From the NCBI GenBank assembly GCA_036373915.1, contig DASUUU010000082.1:1-64000 (forward strand): 64,000 bases of DNA, read 5' to 3'. The number at the start of each line of letters is the position of its first letter. The stretch's first letter is position 1. This stretch comes from JASLBX01 sp036373915 (GTDB lineage: Bacteria; Actinomycetota; Actinomycetes; Jiangellales; Jiangellaceae). A program made the translations under genes and the position numbers. Positions 24,691 through 34,196 of this stretch are shown one piece after another. The notes under the pieces were generated by a model. That model was not told the origin of the DNA, searched no databases, and saw only the letters and a list, made by a program, of their open reading frames with translations.

Positions 24691-25751
24691 CTGGTTCCTC
24701 CATCTACAGGGTCGGTCTGGGTCACCTTGGAGAGTCCGCGGGGCGCGTCCGGATCTAGCCCGAGCCGGCGCGCCAGTGCTTCGACGATCAACTGTGCGGG
24801 TACGACCAGGGCAAGGGGAGCAACGAGCTCGGTGAGCCGAGGTCCGCCCGCCACGACGTCGCACGCGGCCGCGAAGTCGGCGTCGCCCCCGATGCCAATG
24901 GTGGCACCGACGCCACGTGCGCGCAGGTCGTCGGCAAGCTCTGTCATCCCGCCTACCATCGGACCGTCCTGCGCGGCTACCAGCACAGCCACATGTTCGG
25001 CGTCCACCACGGCAATGGGGCCGTGCCGCAGGTCCGCGTACGACAGCCCGCGAACTGGACGCAGGCAGGTCTCCTCGAGTTTGAGGGCAGTCTCGAGCGC
25101 CGTGCCGAAAGCGATGCCGCGGCCGCTGACCAGGATGTCCGGCGTCGCGGCCAGTGCTTCGACCGCCTCGTCCACGCCATCCCGCTCGGTGATCAGCCGC
25201 TCCACCTCACCCGGAGCCTTGTCCAGCTCAGCGTCAAGGGCGTACGGATCTGGCGCCAGCGCACTCGCCAGCACCGCCATCGCGGCCAGCTGTGCCGTGT
25301 ACGACTTCGTCGCAGGCACGGCGAGTTCGCGCCCGGCCGCTGTCACCATGGCCAGATCAGCCGCCTTGGCCAGCGCGCTGTCGATATCGTTGGTCACAGC
25401 TATCGTCCTGGCGCCGCAATCGGCCGCCCACGCCTGTGCCTCGACGATCTCCTGGGTCTCGCCGGACTGCGAGACCGACACAACGACCGCGTCGGTCAAG
25501 TCGAGCCGAGCGCCGTAGTGCGTGCCCACACTCGGTGCGGCCAGCCCCGCCGGGTGCCCCGCGTGCACCTCGAGGAGGTACCGGCCGTAGATCGAGGCAT
25601 TGTCCGACGAACCGCGAGCCACGAAAAGAACCGCGTGGCGGCTCGCCGCAAGCTCACGGATGGTCGGTCGCAGCGGCCGCAACGCCTCGACAGTGCGGGC
25701 GATCGCGGCCGGTTGCTCCGCGATCTCCCGGGCCATGGTGGTCATCGTCAT
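24687..25751 (-). CDS. SIS-domain sugar-phosphate isomerase/deaminase (GlmS C-domain/NagB-II-like)
   Basis: A 354-aa protein with two SIS domains. The first contains VLFVARGSSDNASIYGRYLLE and VSVSQSGETQEIVEAQ, the second LVSGRGIAFGTALETALKLEETC and the LSYADLRHGPIAVVD signature of the GlmS isomerase module. It lacks the GlmS glutaminase domain, as do AgaS, FrlB and the type II glucosamine-6-P deaminases. In this PTS operon the natural role is conversion of glucosamine-6-P to fructose-6-P and ammonia. ATG 25751 follows AGGAG; a TTG at 25769 is less likely. No nagA deacetylase is in the window, so either it lies elsewhere or the imported sugar is not N-acetylated. Confidence 0.9.
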   Translation of the reverse strand: MTMTTMAREIAEQPAAIARTVEALRPLRPTIRELAASRHAVLFVARGSSDNASIYGRYLLEVHAGHPAGLAAPSVGTHYGARLDLTDAVVVSVSQSGETQEIVEAQAWAADCGARTIAVTNDIDSALAKAADLAMVTAAGRELAVPATKSYTAQLAAMAVLASALAPDPYALDAELDKAPGEVERLITERDGVDEAVEALAATPDILVSGRGIAFGTALETALKLEETCLRPVRGLSYADLRHGPIAVVDAEHVAVLVAAQDGPMVGGMTELADDLRARGVGATIGIGGDADFAAACDVVAGGPRLTELVAPLALVVPAQLIVEALARRLGLDPDAPRGLSKVTQTDPVDGGTR

Positions 25752-25778
25752 TCGGGCGGCTCCTGTCAAGACCTGCGC

Positions 25779-25875
25779 TGATCATGCAAAGGTGGTGCGA
25801 CACGCCGAATTGTCCAGGATCGCATCTGGGCACCGCTTGTGGAACACGGCGTGTCGAACCACCTTTGCATGATCA
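25779..25875. repeat. 29-bp inverted repeat, TGATCATGCA-type palindromic element
   Basis: Arms 25779-25807 and 25847-25875 are reverse complements with one mismatch, around a 39-nt loop. The right arm supplies the TGA stop of the GntR gene, so the element abuts the coding sequence exactly. It shares its end (TGATCATGCA, purine-rich run, CGACACGCCG) with the element at 47133-47237. It may act as a partial terminator between the regulator and the SIS gene. Confidence 0.85.
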
Positions 25876-26625
25876 ACGCCGTTGGCTCGGGACGATGGAC
25901 GGCTGCGGCCGCGCAACGGGCACCCACAAGGTGTAGCGGTCGGCCCGGTACACCGCCTCGGAGAACTCGACAGCAAGGTCTCGGCTGAAGGCGCGGCGAA
26001 CGATACGCAGCACGGCGCGGCCCTTCCCGATCCCGAGCAGGTCGGCCTCCTCCGCGTCGGCTTCTCCGGCTTCGACGGTGTCCTCACCCCAGGCTGGAAG
26101 CATGCCACGGCGGTCGAGTTCGGCGTACAGGCTCTCCGGCGGCGGGTCGACGATGTTCGGCACGAGCGCCTCCGCGAGCCAGCAGTGCTGCACCGACATC
26201 GGCTCACCGTCGGCGAACCGTAGCTGGTGCAGGTGGACGACCGGATCAGCCGGATCGATCTCGAGAGCGGCGGCGATTCTCGCGTCGGCCGGGACGACCT
26301 CTGCTCGAAGGTGCTTGACCGACGGGGTCATCCCGCGGCGGCGCATCTCCTCGCTGAAAGACGTGAGCCGGACCTGCAGGTCGACCTTGGGCCGGGCGAC
26401 GAACATGCCCCGCCCGTGAACCCGCTCGAGTACCCCGTCAACCACCAGGGCGTCGACGGCCTGGCGTACGGTCATGCGGGAGACCCCGAACCTGTCGCAC
26501 AACTCACGCTCACTGGGAAGCGGATCGCCGGCGTCGAGCTCCTGGGTGGCAAGTGTGCGCAGATAGTCGCGAACCCGCACGTACTTGAGAGTCCCCCGTC
26601 GCACCGTCCTGGAGCCCCTTCGCAT
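25873..26625 (-). CDS. GntR-family (HutC/DasR-type) regulator 1
   Basis: About 250 aa from ATG 26625; GTG 26604, which has AGGA in front, is an alternative start. Residues 15-80 form the winged HTH (PLPSERELCDRFGVSRMTVRQAVDALVVDGVLERVHGRGMF), residues about 95-240 the UTRA effector domain, ending in AVYRADRYTLWV. UTRA domains of this group sense phosphorylated sugars such as GlcN-6-P. It heads the minus-strand SIS-EIIB-EIIA-HAD operon and is divergent from a second GntR gene 122 nt away. The two paralogues probably bind the ATCTAGACCAGT-type sites in this locus. Confidence 0.92.
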   Translation of the reverse strand: MRRGSRTVRRGTLKYVRVRDYLRTLATQELDAGDPLPSERELCDRFGVSRMTVRQAVDALVVDGVLERVHGRGMFVARPKVDLQVRLTSFSEEMRRRGMTPSVKHLRAEVVPADARIAAALEIDPADPVVHLHQLRFADGEPMSVQHCWLAEALVPNIVDPPPESLYAELDRRGMLPAWGEDTVEAGEADAEEADLLGIGKGRAVLRIVRRAFSRDLAVEFSEAVYRADRYTLWVPVARPQPSIVPSQRR

Positions 26626-26654
26626 GAGTAATCGAATTGCTACACGTAGGGACC

Positions 26655-26727
26655 TTGACAGCCCTCGCACTGGCGTCCAGGGTAATCCCCGCGGGGTTAC
26701 ACATCTAGACCAGTCCTGACCACTGTC
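26655..26727 (+). promoter_or_regulatory. Promoter and GntR operator before regulator 2
   Basis: TTGACA at 26655-26660 and a weak -10 around 26681-26686 (GGTAAT) are followed at 26703-26714 by ATCTAGACCAGT and a second half-site GACCACT ten bases on. The same order, TTGACA, about 20 nt, GGTA(A/T), then ATCTAGACCAGT about 41 nt from the -35 box, recurs before nagE. The motif resembles the DasR dre half-site (TGGTCTAGACCA family). Confidence 0.7.
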
Positions 26728-26747
26728 CCACCATCCCGGGAGGTTGC

Positions 26748-27503
26748 GTGTCGGTTGTGGACGGTCCGGTACCCAAACACCGGCAGCTGCGCGAGATCCT
26801 GCTCTCACTGATCGACTCCGAACTGATGCCCGACGCGCCGATCCCGTCCGAGCGCGACCTGGTCACCCGGTACAACGTGAGCCGGGCAACGGTCCGCGAG
26901 GCCGTCGGGCGGCTGGTCAGCGAAGGCCGCCTCTACCGGGTCCGGGGCAAGGGGACATTCGTCGCCGCGCCGCGCGTCGAGTCGCAACTCCACCTAGCCT
27001 CGTTCACCGAGGACATGCGCCGGCGCGGACACAAGCCGTCGACGATCGTGCTCGGAGCGGACGTGTCGGTGCCGCCCCCGCCCGCGCGGGCCGCGCTAGG
27101 GCTGACCACGACCGATCGGGCCTACCGCATCGAGCGACTGCGGTCGGCGGACGGCTCGCCGATGGCGCACGAGGTTTCCTGGCTGCCGGCGGGCCCGTTG
27201 CCGGGCCTGCTCGAACACGACCTGTCCGGATCGGTCTACTCAATCCTGGCCCGTGACTACGGCCGGCTGCTCGACTCCGCTTCGCAGACGGTGTGGGCAG
27301 AGGGCGCCGATCCGCTGCGGGCTCGCCTCCTACGGGTGCCTCCGGCGGCTCCGCTGCTGGTTTTCCGCCGGACGTCGTACGCAGCCGGGCGCCCGATGGA
27401 GCACGTTACGTCCTGGTACCGGGCCGACCGCTACCAGGTGCACATGAAACTCGACCGGACATCGGGCGCGGCACCTACCCACGCCAACCCGCATCGCGGA
27501 TGA
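26748..27503 (+). CDS. GntR-family (HutC/DasR-type) regulator 2
   Basis: The protein has 251 aa, with GTG 26748 behind a strong GGGAGG. The winged HTH is PIPSERDLVTRYNVSRATVREAVGRLVSEGRLYRVRGKGTF, then a UTRA domain from FTEDMRRRGHKPS to SWYRADRYQVHM. It is most like DasR, the GlcNAc-PTS repressor of Streptomyces, whose effector is GlcN-6-P. Its own promoter carries the ATCTAGACCAGT site, so autoregulation is likely. It lies directly upstream of nagE. With regulator 1 it makes a divergent pair of paralogues in the middle of the PTS locus. Confidence 0.93.
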   Translation: MSVVDGPVPKHRQLREILLSLIDSELMPDAPIPSERDLVTRYNVSRATVREAVGRLVSEGRLYRVRGKGTFVAAPRVESQLHLASFTEDMRRRGHKPSTIVLGADVSVPPPPARAALGLTTTDRAYRIERLRSADGSPMAHEVSWLPAGPLPGLLEHDLSGSVYSILARDYGRLLDSASQTVWAEGADPLRARLLRVPPAAPLLVFRRTSYAAGRPMEHVTSWYRADRYQVHMKLDRTSGAAPTHANPHRG

Positions 27504-27535
27504 CGACATCCTCCCGCCCGTAACAGCGTGGGGTC

Positions 27536-27608
27536 TTGACAGAAACCGGCGGCGCGTCCAAGGTATGGCGCGCGAGCAACTTATCTAGACCAGTTCGAAC
27601 CAGTATCT
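27536..27608 (+). promoter_or_regulatory. nagE promoter and GntR operator
   Basis: TTGACA (27536-27541), a weak -10 near 27560-27566 and ATCTAGACCAGT (27583-27594), with a second half-site AACCAGT ten bases further on. The 24 nt 27572-27595 match the hexosaminidase upstream region (31073-31096, opposite strand) with one mismatch. Repressor bound here would sit just downstream of the transcription start. Confidence 0.75.
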
Positions 27609-27660
27609 ACCAAAGTCGTCCGAGGGCCAGGCCCTGAAGGATCGATCGAAGGAGAACAAG

Positions 27661-29070
<1,410 letters not shown>

Positions 29071-29081
29071 CGGCCTTCTGC

Positions 29082-29118
29082 TGGTGGCCGGTCATGCCAG
29101 TGGCGTGACCGGCCACCA
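29082..29118. terminator. 13-bp hairpin between convergent nagE and hexosaminidase genes
   Basis: TGGTGGCCGGTCA (29082-29094) is perfectly complementary to 29106-29118 across an 11-nt loop. It lies 11 nt after the nagE stop, between converging genes, and fits a bidirectional terminator. Confidence 0.75.
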
Positions 29119-29168
29119 CGCTTTCCGGGTGTCGTGGGGTCGATCGGCGAGCGGCCTTTAGACGTACC

Positions 29169-30950
29169 TCAGTAGTCCAGGCCGTGGCCGTATGGATAGA
29201 CCACCTCGCCGACCGGGCCGTGAACGGTCACCGGAAGGCGTCCACCCGGTTCGGCCACGCCGACCAGCACATCGGCCACCGCACGCATCGCCACCGGCCT
29301 GGTGCTGTAGGTCGCCAGCACCGCGTCCGCCTGCGGCACGAAGCCCGCGTCGTAGGGCAGGCTGATAGCCACGGCGGCCACTGGGGTGCCCGTGCCCGAC
29401 AGCTCGTCGACGAGCTGGCGCTGGGCGGCATTACCCCTGGCGTTGGACGTGGTAACGACCACGAGATCGGCGTTCTGTGCGGCTTGCACGGCCGCGGCAC
29501 GTTGGGCTTCTGTCGGGGTGACATTGACCGCCACTCGAGTCGCGTTGACGCCGAGCTCATCGAGCCGGGCTTCCAGGTTGATCGACGAAGCCGTGCCGAC
29601 GACCAGCACGTCCTGGGTCGGATCGGCCGGCAGCAGGTCCGCCTCGTTGCGGATCAGCGTCGTCGAAGCGCGCGCCACCTCATCAGCGACCGCCAGGTTC
29701 TCGGGGGTACCGACGATCTCGTCGACCTGCTCCGGGTCTGCGAACGGATCGTGGAAGAGCCCGCGATCATACTTGGTCTCGAGGATTCGCATCACCGACT
29801 CGTTGATGCGCTTCTCACTGACCCTGCCGGCTTCAACCGCGTCAAGCACTCCCTGGTAGGCCACCGGAAGGTCGTCCGGCATGAGGAGCACGTCAGCGCC
29901 GGCCTCCAGCGCCCGGACAACGACCTCGTCCTGGCTCAGCTCCTGGTCGGCTACGGCGTCCATGTTCAGCGCGTCGGTGACAACAAGCCCGTCGAAGCCG
30001 AGCTCCTCGCGTAGCAGTCCGGTGAGCACACGCCGCGAAAGGGTCGACGGCATCTCGTCGTCGAGCGCCGTCACAACGATGTGGGCGGTCATGATCGCGT
30101 CTACCCCGGCGTCGATGGCTCTGGCGAACGGCGCGACGTGCACGTTCATCAGCGTGTCCAGGTCGTAGTCGACTAGCGGCAGGCCGAAGTGGCTGTCGTT
30201 CTCCGTATCGCCATGGCCCGGGAAGTGCTTCACTGTCGCCGCCACGCCCGTGTCCTGCAGCGCTTGCGTCGCCGCCGTTCCGAGCTCGCCTACCAGAGCC
30301 GGGTCCTCACCGATCGACCGCAGGCCGATGACCGGGTTGAGCGGGTTGGTATTCACATCGAGAACTGGCGCAAAGTTCAGATTGACACCGACCGCGTCGA
30401 GTTCCTCACCGACGATGGTCCACACCTGCTCAGCGAGCTCGGTGGAACGCGTTGCTCCGAGCGCCATGTTGCCGGGAAACTCGGTGGCCGGTGACTGCAT
30501 CCGGTTGACGATGCCGGTTTCTTGATCGATCGTCAGGATCAATGGAATGCCGGTGCGCTCGTTGACCGCGACCTCTTGTAGTGAGTTGCTGAGCTCGTTG
30601 ATCTGTGTGGGGCTATTGGTGTTGTCCGCCCAGACGAAGTAGAGGACTCCGCCGAGGTGAAACTTCTGGACCACTTCTGCAGGGGTGTCGACCCCGTATT
30701 CGGCCTGGTTGACGGCCGCGCCGCTGGTGTCGTGCGCGTGCTCGCCTTGTGCCCAGGTGAAGAACAGCTGGCCGACCTTCTCCTCGAGCGTCATCCGAGC
30801 CAGCGTGCTGTGCAGGAAACCCTCCCGAGCGTCGACTGGAGGTCCAGGCCGTTCAGGCTTCTCCGCCTGCGCGACAGGGGCGAGCGCCAAGGCCGACATC
30901 GCCACCACCACCGACACCAGCACGCCCTTTGATCTCATCTTTACCTTCAT
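29169..30950 (-). CDS. Secreted glycoside hydrolase family 3 beta-N-acetylhexosaminidase
   Basis: The protein has 593 aa with a Sec signal peptide (basic start, VLVSVVVAMSALALAPVAQA, cleavage after AQA) and no lipobox. The GH3 barrel carries the NagZ-type signature KHFPGHGDTENDSH, whose His-Asp pair supplies the acid/base, and the nucleophile region DGLVVTDALNMDAV. A C-terminal alpha/beta sandwich follows, ending in VVYPYGHGLDY. NagZ-like enzymes release GlcNAc from peptidoglycan or chitin fragments; export suggests work on external polymer. The start has GGAG. The promoter region carries two GntR sites, linking it to the amino-sugar PTS. Confidence 0.92.
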   Translation of the reverse strand: MKVKMRSKGVLVSVVVAMSALALAPVAQAEKPERPGPPVDAREGFLHSTLARMTLEEKVGQLFFTWAQGEHAHDTSGAAVNQAEYGVDTPAEVVQKFHLGGVLYFVWADNTNSPTQINELSNSLQEVAVNERTGIPLILTIDQETGIVNRMQSPATEFPGNMALGATRSTELAEQVWTIVGEELDAVGVNLNFAPVLDVNTNPLNPVIGLRSIGEDPALVGELGTAATQALQDTGVAATVKHFPGHGDTENDSHFGLPLVDYDLDTLMNVHVAPFARAIDAGVDAIMTAHIVVTALDDEMPSTLSRRVLTGLLREELGFDGLVVTDALNMDAVADQELSQDEVVVRALEAGADVLLMPDDLPVAYQGVLDAVEAGRVSEKRINESVMRILETKYDRGLFHDPFADPEQVDEIVGTPENLAVADEVARASTTLIRNEADLLPADPTQDVLVVGTASSINLEARLDELGVNATRVAVNVTPTEAQRAAAVQAAQNADLVVVTTSNARGNAAQRQLVDELSGTGTPVAAVAISLPYDAGFVPQADAVLATYSTRPVAMRAVADVLVGVAEPGGRLPVTVHGPVGEVVYPYGHGLDY

Positions 30951-31053
30951 CGAAGGCTCCCTCGTGTGCTGCTAGACCCCGCCCATGTGCTGACTCCGCG
31001 CCGGTCGGCGGCGGGATTTGCTTCACGGCGTTCTTGCTGTGAACCCTCGCTCG

Positions 31054-31125
31054 CTGGTCTAGCCTCATGTACAACTGGTCTAGATGAGTTGCTCGCAGTT
31101 TCCGCTTCCATTTCTTGCCTGTCAA
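31054..31125 (-). promoter_or_regulatory. Hexosaminidase promoter region with two GntR sites
   Basis: Read on the minus strand: TTGACA (31125-31120), then 34 nt on, ATCTAGACCAGT (31085-31074), then CTAGACCAG (31062-31054), 21 bp from the first site. It lies about 105-175 nt upstream of the hexosaminidase ATG. Together with the two plus-strand sites it defines a small regulon. Confidence 0.7.
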
Positions 31126-31170
31126 GGTCACTGTCTCGACGAGCTTCGCGGGGGCCACCGCCCCACCAGA

Positions 31171-31236
31171 AGAAGAGACAACGATCTACGACCCGTCATC
31201 GACCAACCCACCGGCAGCCCAAGTAATCTGCAGAAA
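31171..31236 (+). pseudogene. Relic of the 3' end of a nagE-like gene
   Basis: Bases 31171-31215 match the last coding bases of nagE (29011-29055) at 38 of 45 positions. In the matching frame they read RRDNDLRPVIDQPTG against RRDDDLPPIIDQPTD in nagE, but no nagE body lies upstream. The frame runs on past the position of the native stop. It looks like the remnant of a duplicated or deleted EIIC gene that once preceded ptsI. Confidence 0.55.
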
Positions 31237-31248
31237 GTACCGCCGTTC

Positions 31249-31320
31249 GATCACGTTCAGTAGGTCAGTCGGTGCCGTACGGGGCGCGTGCGCCTGGTAC
31301 GGCACCGGCTGACCTGGTGG
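31249..31320 (+). repeat. 72-bp leader element with long hairpin, upstream of ptsI (copy 1)
   Basis: GATCACGTTCAG (31249-31260), 22 nt, GGCGCGTGCG, TGGTACGGCACCG and, five bases later, CCTGGTGG (31313-31320). Another copy with identical spacing lies at 51278-51207 on the minus strand. In this copy the segment 31262-31280 pairs with 31297-31315 (one mismatch in 19), with an inner GGCGC/GCGCC stem, giving a very stable hairpin 45 nt before the ptsI start. With the hexosaminidase promoter and the nagE relic this accounts for the 30951-31360 gap. Confidence 0.8.
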
Positions 31321-31360
31321 AGGACCAACCCGGAGCGTCGCCAAGCACATAGGGGAACTC

Positions 31361-33031
31361 GTGCCCGATATAACAGGTGTCGGAGTAAGCCCAGGACGAG
31401 CCGCCGCGCCACTGGTCCACATGCCAGACCCCGTGGCTGAACCCCCCGAAGACGCCAAGCCGGCGCCGGGGGCCGACCCCGACGCCGAGTCGGCGCGCAT
31501 CGCCACCGCCGCGCAGGCCGTCAAGTCCGACCTCGAGGCCCGCGCCGCCAAGGCTTCCGGCGATGCCGCGGCCGTCCTCGAGGCCACCGCTCTCATGGCT
31601 GCCGACCCGACACTCGTCCAAGCGGCACAGGCCAAGGTGGCCGGCGGCACCGTCGCCGAACGCGCCGTGTGGGACGCGGCCGCCGAGGTCGCCGCGACCC
31701 TGGCCGGCCTCGGCGGGTATATGGCCGAGCGGGCCCGCGACGTCGCCGACGTGCGCGATCGGATCGTGGCGGCGCTCGCCGGCCGGCCGGCCCCCGGCGT
31801 GCCGACCCGCACCGAACCGTTCGTGCTGGCGGCCCGGGACCTCGCACCCGCCGACACCGCGACACTCGACCCCGCGACGTGCATCGCCCTCGTCACCGCC
31901 GAAGGCGGGCCGACGTCCCACACCGCGATCTTGGCGCGCGCCCTCGGATTGCCTGCCGTGGTCGCAGCACCAGGCATCCTCGACATCGAGGAAGGAACCG
32001 TCGTCCTGGTCGACGGTGCGGCCGGCACCGTCCAGACCGATCCCACCGCGGACCAGATCGCGAGGGCGGAGCAGGTCGCCAGCAGGGTCAGAACGTTCGA
32101 CGGGCGGGGACGGACGTCCGACGACCACCCGGTCGCGTTGCTGGCGAATGTCGGTGACCCGAAGGGCGTCGCCGCCGCGGTAGAGGTAGGCGCCGAGGGT
32201 GTGGGGCTGTTCCGTACCGAGTTCTGCTTCCTCGGCCACGACAGCGCACCCTCGATCGACGAACAGATCACCGCGTACCGAGCGATCCTGTCCGCGTTTC
32301 CCGGCAAGAAGGTCGTCGTGCGGACGCTGGACGCCGGAGCGGACAAGCCCTTGCCATTCCTCAACCTCCACGAAGAGGCGAATCCCGCATTAGGTGTGCG
32401 CGGTATCCGCACCGTGGCGCACTCCGAGCACGTGCTCACCGATCAGCTGACCGCGATCGCCACCGCCGCAGCCGCCGAGCAGGCGGAGGTATGGGTCATG
32501 GCGCCGATGGTCGCGACTGCCGACGAAGCCGCCGACTTCGTCGCTCGCTGCCACGCGGCCGGACTCCAGACTGCCGGAGTGATGGTGGAGATCCCGAGCG
32601 CCGCGCTAGGTGCGTCCGACATCCTCGACTCCGCAAGCTTCGCCAGCATCGGCACGAACGACCTCGGCCAGTACACGATGGCCGCCGACCGGTTGCTCGG
32701 CGAACTCGCCGGGCTCAACGATCCCTGGCAGCCCGCCGTGTTGCGGCTCGTCCAGCTCACCTGTGAAGCCGGAAAGCGGCTGGAGCGGCCGGTCGGGGTG
32801 TGCGGCGAGGCCGCGGCAGATCCGGCGCTGGCCTGCGTGCTGGTCGGGCTCGGCGTCTCGAGCCTGTCGATGACGCCCCGCGCGATTCCCGACGTCAGCG
32901 ACGTGCTGCGGGCCACCTCACTGGCAGAGTGCCAGCGGCTCGCCGGTCTGGCAGTCGATTCGAGGACCGCCGCCGAGGGCCGGGCGGGCGTTCGTGCCGA
33001 GTTGCCGATCCTGGACGAACTCGGCCTGTAG
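31361..33031 (+). CDS. ptsI: PTS enzyme I (phosphoenolpyruvate-protein phosphotransferase)
   Basis: The protein has 556 aa, the usual length. The N-terminal domain contains the phosphorylated His in GGPTSHTAILARALG; the C-terminal PEP-binding barrel has GVGLFRTEFCFL, the CGEAAADP region and IGTNDLGQY. It takes phosphate from PEP and passes it to HPr (gene at 33979). GTG 31361 is the start, though no strong ribosome site is visible (AGGGGAACTC). EI, HPr and all three EII parts fall within 11 kb, which is unusual for actinobacteria, where ptsI and ptsH are often elsewhere. Confidence 0.96.
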   Translation: MPDITGVGVSPGRAAAPLVHMPDPVAEPPEDAKPAPGADPDAESARIATAAQAVKSDLEARAAKASGDAAAVLEATALMAADPTLVQAAQAKVAGGTVAERAVWDAAAEVAATLAGLGGYMAERARDVADVRDRIVAALAGRPAPGVPTRTEPFVLAARDLAPADTATLDPATCIALVTAEGGPTSHTAILARALGLPAVVAAPGILDIEEGTVVLVDGAAGTVQTDPTADQIARAEQVASRVRTFDGRGRTSDDHPVALLANVGDPKGVAAAVEVGAEGVGLFRTEFCFLGHDSAPSIDEQITAYRAILSAFPGKKVVVRTLDAGADKPLPFLNLHEEANPALGVRGIRTVAHSEHVLTDQLTAIATAAAAEQAEVWVMAPMVATADEAADFVARCHAAGLQTAGVMVEIPSAALGASDILDSASFASIGTNDLGQYTMAADRLLGELAGLNDPWQPAVLRLVQLTCEAGKRLERPVGVCGEAAADPALACVLVGLGVSSLSMTPRAIPDVSDVLRATSLAECQRLAGLAVDSRTAAEGRAGVRAELPILDELGL

Positions 33032-33060
33032 GTCGCACCACATACTCGTACCCTGGACGA

Positions 33061-33795
33061 GTGGAGTTGGCGAACGCCTGCGAGCTGTACCGAGAGACCG
33101 GATTCTTCGGGCAGCCGGCCAACAGCATCACCAGTCTGGCATTCGTCGCCTGCGGTTTCGCCATCGCCGCGGATCGCAAGCGGGGTCTGCGCCGCCGACT
33201 TCCCTTTGCGCTGCTGGTCATCGCCGTCGGTGCGGGATCAGTCGTGCAGCACGGACCCAATCCCGACTGGCAGGCGTACGCTCACGACCTTCCGCTGGCG
33301 ACCCTGCTCGCCTACGTCGCGGCTGACGCAGCAGCCGACCTGGTGGGCAGGGATATCTCGCCGGTCTGGTGGTTGGGTGTTCCCGTCGCGATGTGGCCGG
33401 TCGTCGCCGCGGGCCCGACCGCTTCGTCGGTCACCCAGGGCGGAATCGCGGCCGCCGCGATCGGCTTGAATCTGCTCCGGGCCCGGCGCCGGCCCAGGCT
33501 CCGGACCGCCTTGATCGGCTCGACCCTCATCCTCGGCGCGGGTTCCCTGGTCGGCACTATCGGCGACCGGACGTCATTGTGCCAGCCGGGTGCGCTCCTG
33601 CAAGGTCACGCGTTCTGGCACCTGATGGCGGCATTAGCGCTCTGGTGGCTGGCACCCGCGATCGGCCGGCGCGGGCGTTCGGCTATGTCGACTGTGCCGG
33701 AGGGTGCGCATCTTGTGCGTCCAGGTCGATCTCCAGCAGCGCGACAAGCGCGTCAAGAGACTCCTCTGCCCCATCACCGTCGGCCGACAGAGTGA
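33061..33795 (+). CDS. Membrane protein of the ceramidase/CREST hydrolase type
   Basis: A predicted 244-aa protein with about seven membrane segments. The CREST-superfamily residues appear in order: Asn/Ser region QPANSITSLAFVACG, Ser-x3-His in GSVVQHGP with DWQAYAHD nearby, and HxxxH in QGHAFWHLM near the last helix. In alkaline ceramidases and PAQR receptors these bind zinc at the active site. No partner is evident. GTG 33061 starts 29 nt after ptsI. Its last 113 bases (a basic, non-membrane tail) overlap the convergent ptsH gene, so the tail may be recent or the product shorter in practice. Function is a proposal from motifs only. Confidence 0.75.
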   Translation: MELANACELYRETGFFGQPANSITSLAFVACGFAIAADRKRGLRRRLPFALLVIAVGAGSVVQHGPNPDWQAYAHDLPLATLLAYVAADAAADLVGRDISPVWWLGVPVAMWPVVAAGPTASSVTQGGIAAAAIGLNLLRARRRPRLRTALIGSTLILGAGSLVGTIGDRTSLCQPGALLQGHAFWHLMAALALWWLAPAIGRRGRSAMSTVPEGAHLVRPGRSPAARQARQETPLPHHRRPTE

Positions 33796-33979
33796 CCTCG
33801 TCGCCATGCTCCACGCCGAGGGTCATGATCGCCAGGATGCTCGCCGCATCGACCGGAGTCCCGTCGCCCTTGCGGATCTGGACCCGTGCCGGTTGCTCCG
33901 CTGCGGCCTTGACGAAGACCGCAGCCGGACGGGCATGCAGGCCAACCTTGCTCGCTACTACTACGGTGCGTTCGGGCAC
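33683..33979 (-). CDS. ptsH: PTS phosphocarrier protein HPr
   Basis: The protein has 98 aa from GTG 33979, which follows GGGAGAA. The phosphorylated His is in GLHARPAAVFVKAA, and the Ser46-region reads DAASILAIMTLGV, so the regulatory Ser is kept. The last ten or so residues (LDAQDAHPPAQST) extend beyond the normal HPr end. It shuttles phosphate from EI to EIIA. The gene is read towards ptsI and overlaps the 3' end of the membrane protein gene; it is divergent from fba. Confidence 0.95.
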   Translation of the reverse strand: MPERTVVVASKVGLHARPAAVFVKAAAEQPARVQIRKGDGTPVDAASILAIMTLGVEHGDEVTLSADGDGAEESLDALVALLEIDLDAQDAHPPAQST

Positions 33980-34196
33980 GTGTTCTCCCTGGACGGTTCG
34001 TGCGGGACTCGCCGATTTTCGACCGTATAACTCTAGCGATCGACCCGTGCTTCCCTCCGTTGTCGGCACCTTCGGCGCACCAGTCGCGCAGGTGATGGCG
34101 CACCTGCCGGCCTGACGGGCAATACTAAGGCAGACGAGACCGTTCCCCCGTTGGCGTGGGGACGCGAATCAACGCACACACTGCTAGGGAGCACCG

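Noticed and set aside
24687..25751. Glutamine-fructose-6-P aminotransferase (GlmS)
   Set aside because: The N-terminal glutaminase domain with its catalytic Cys is absent; only the two SIS domains remain.
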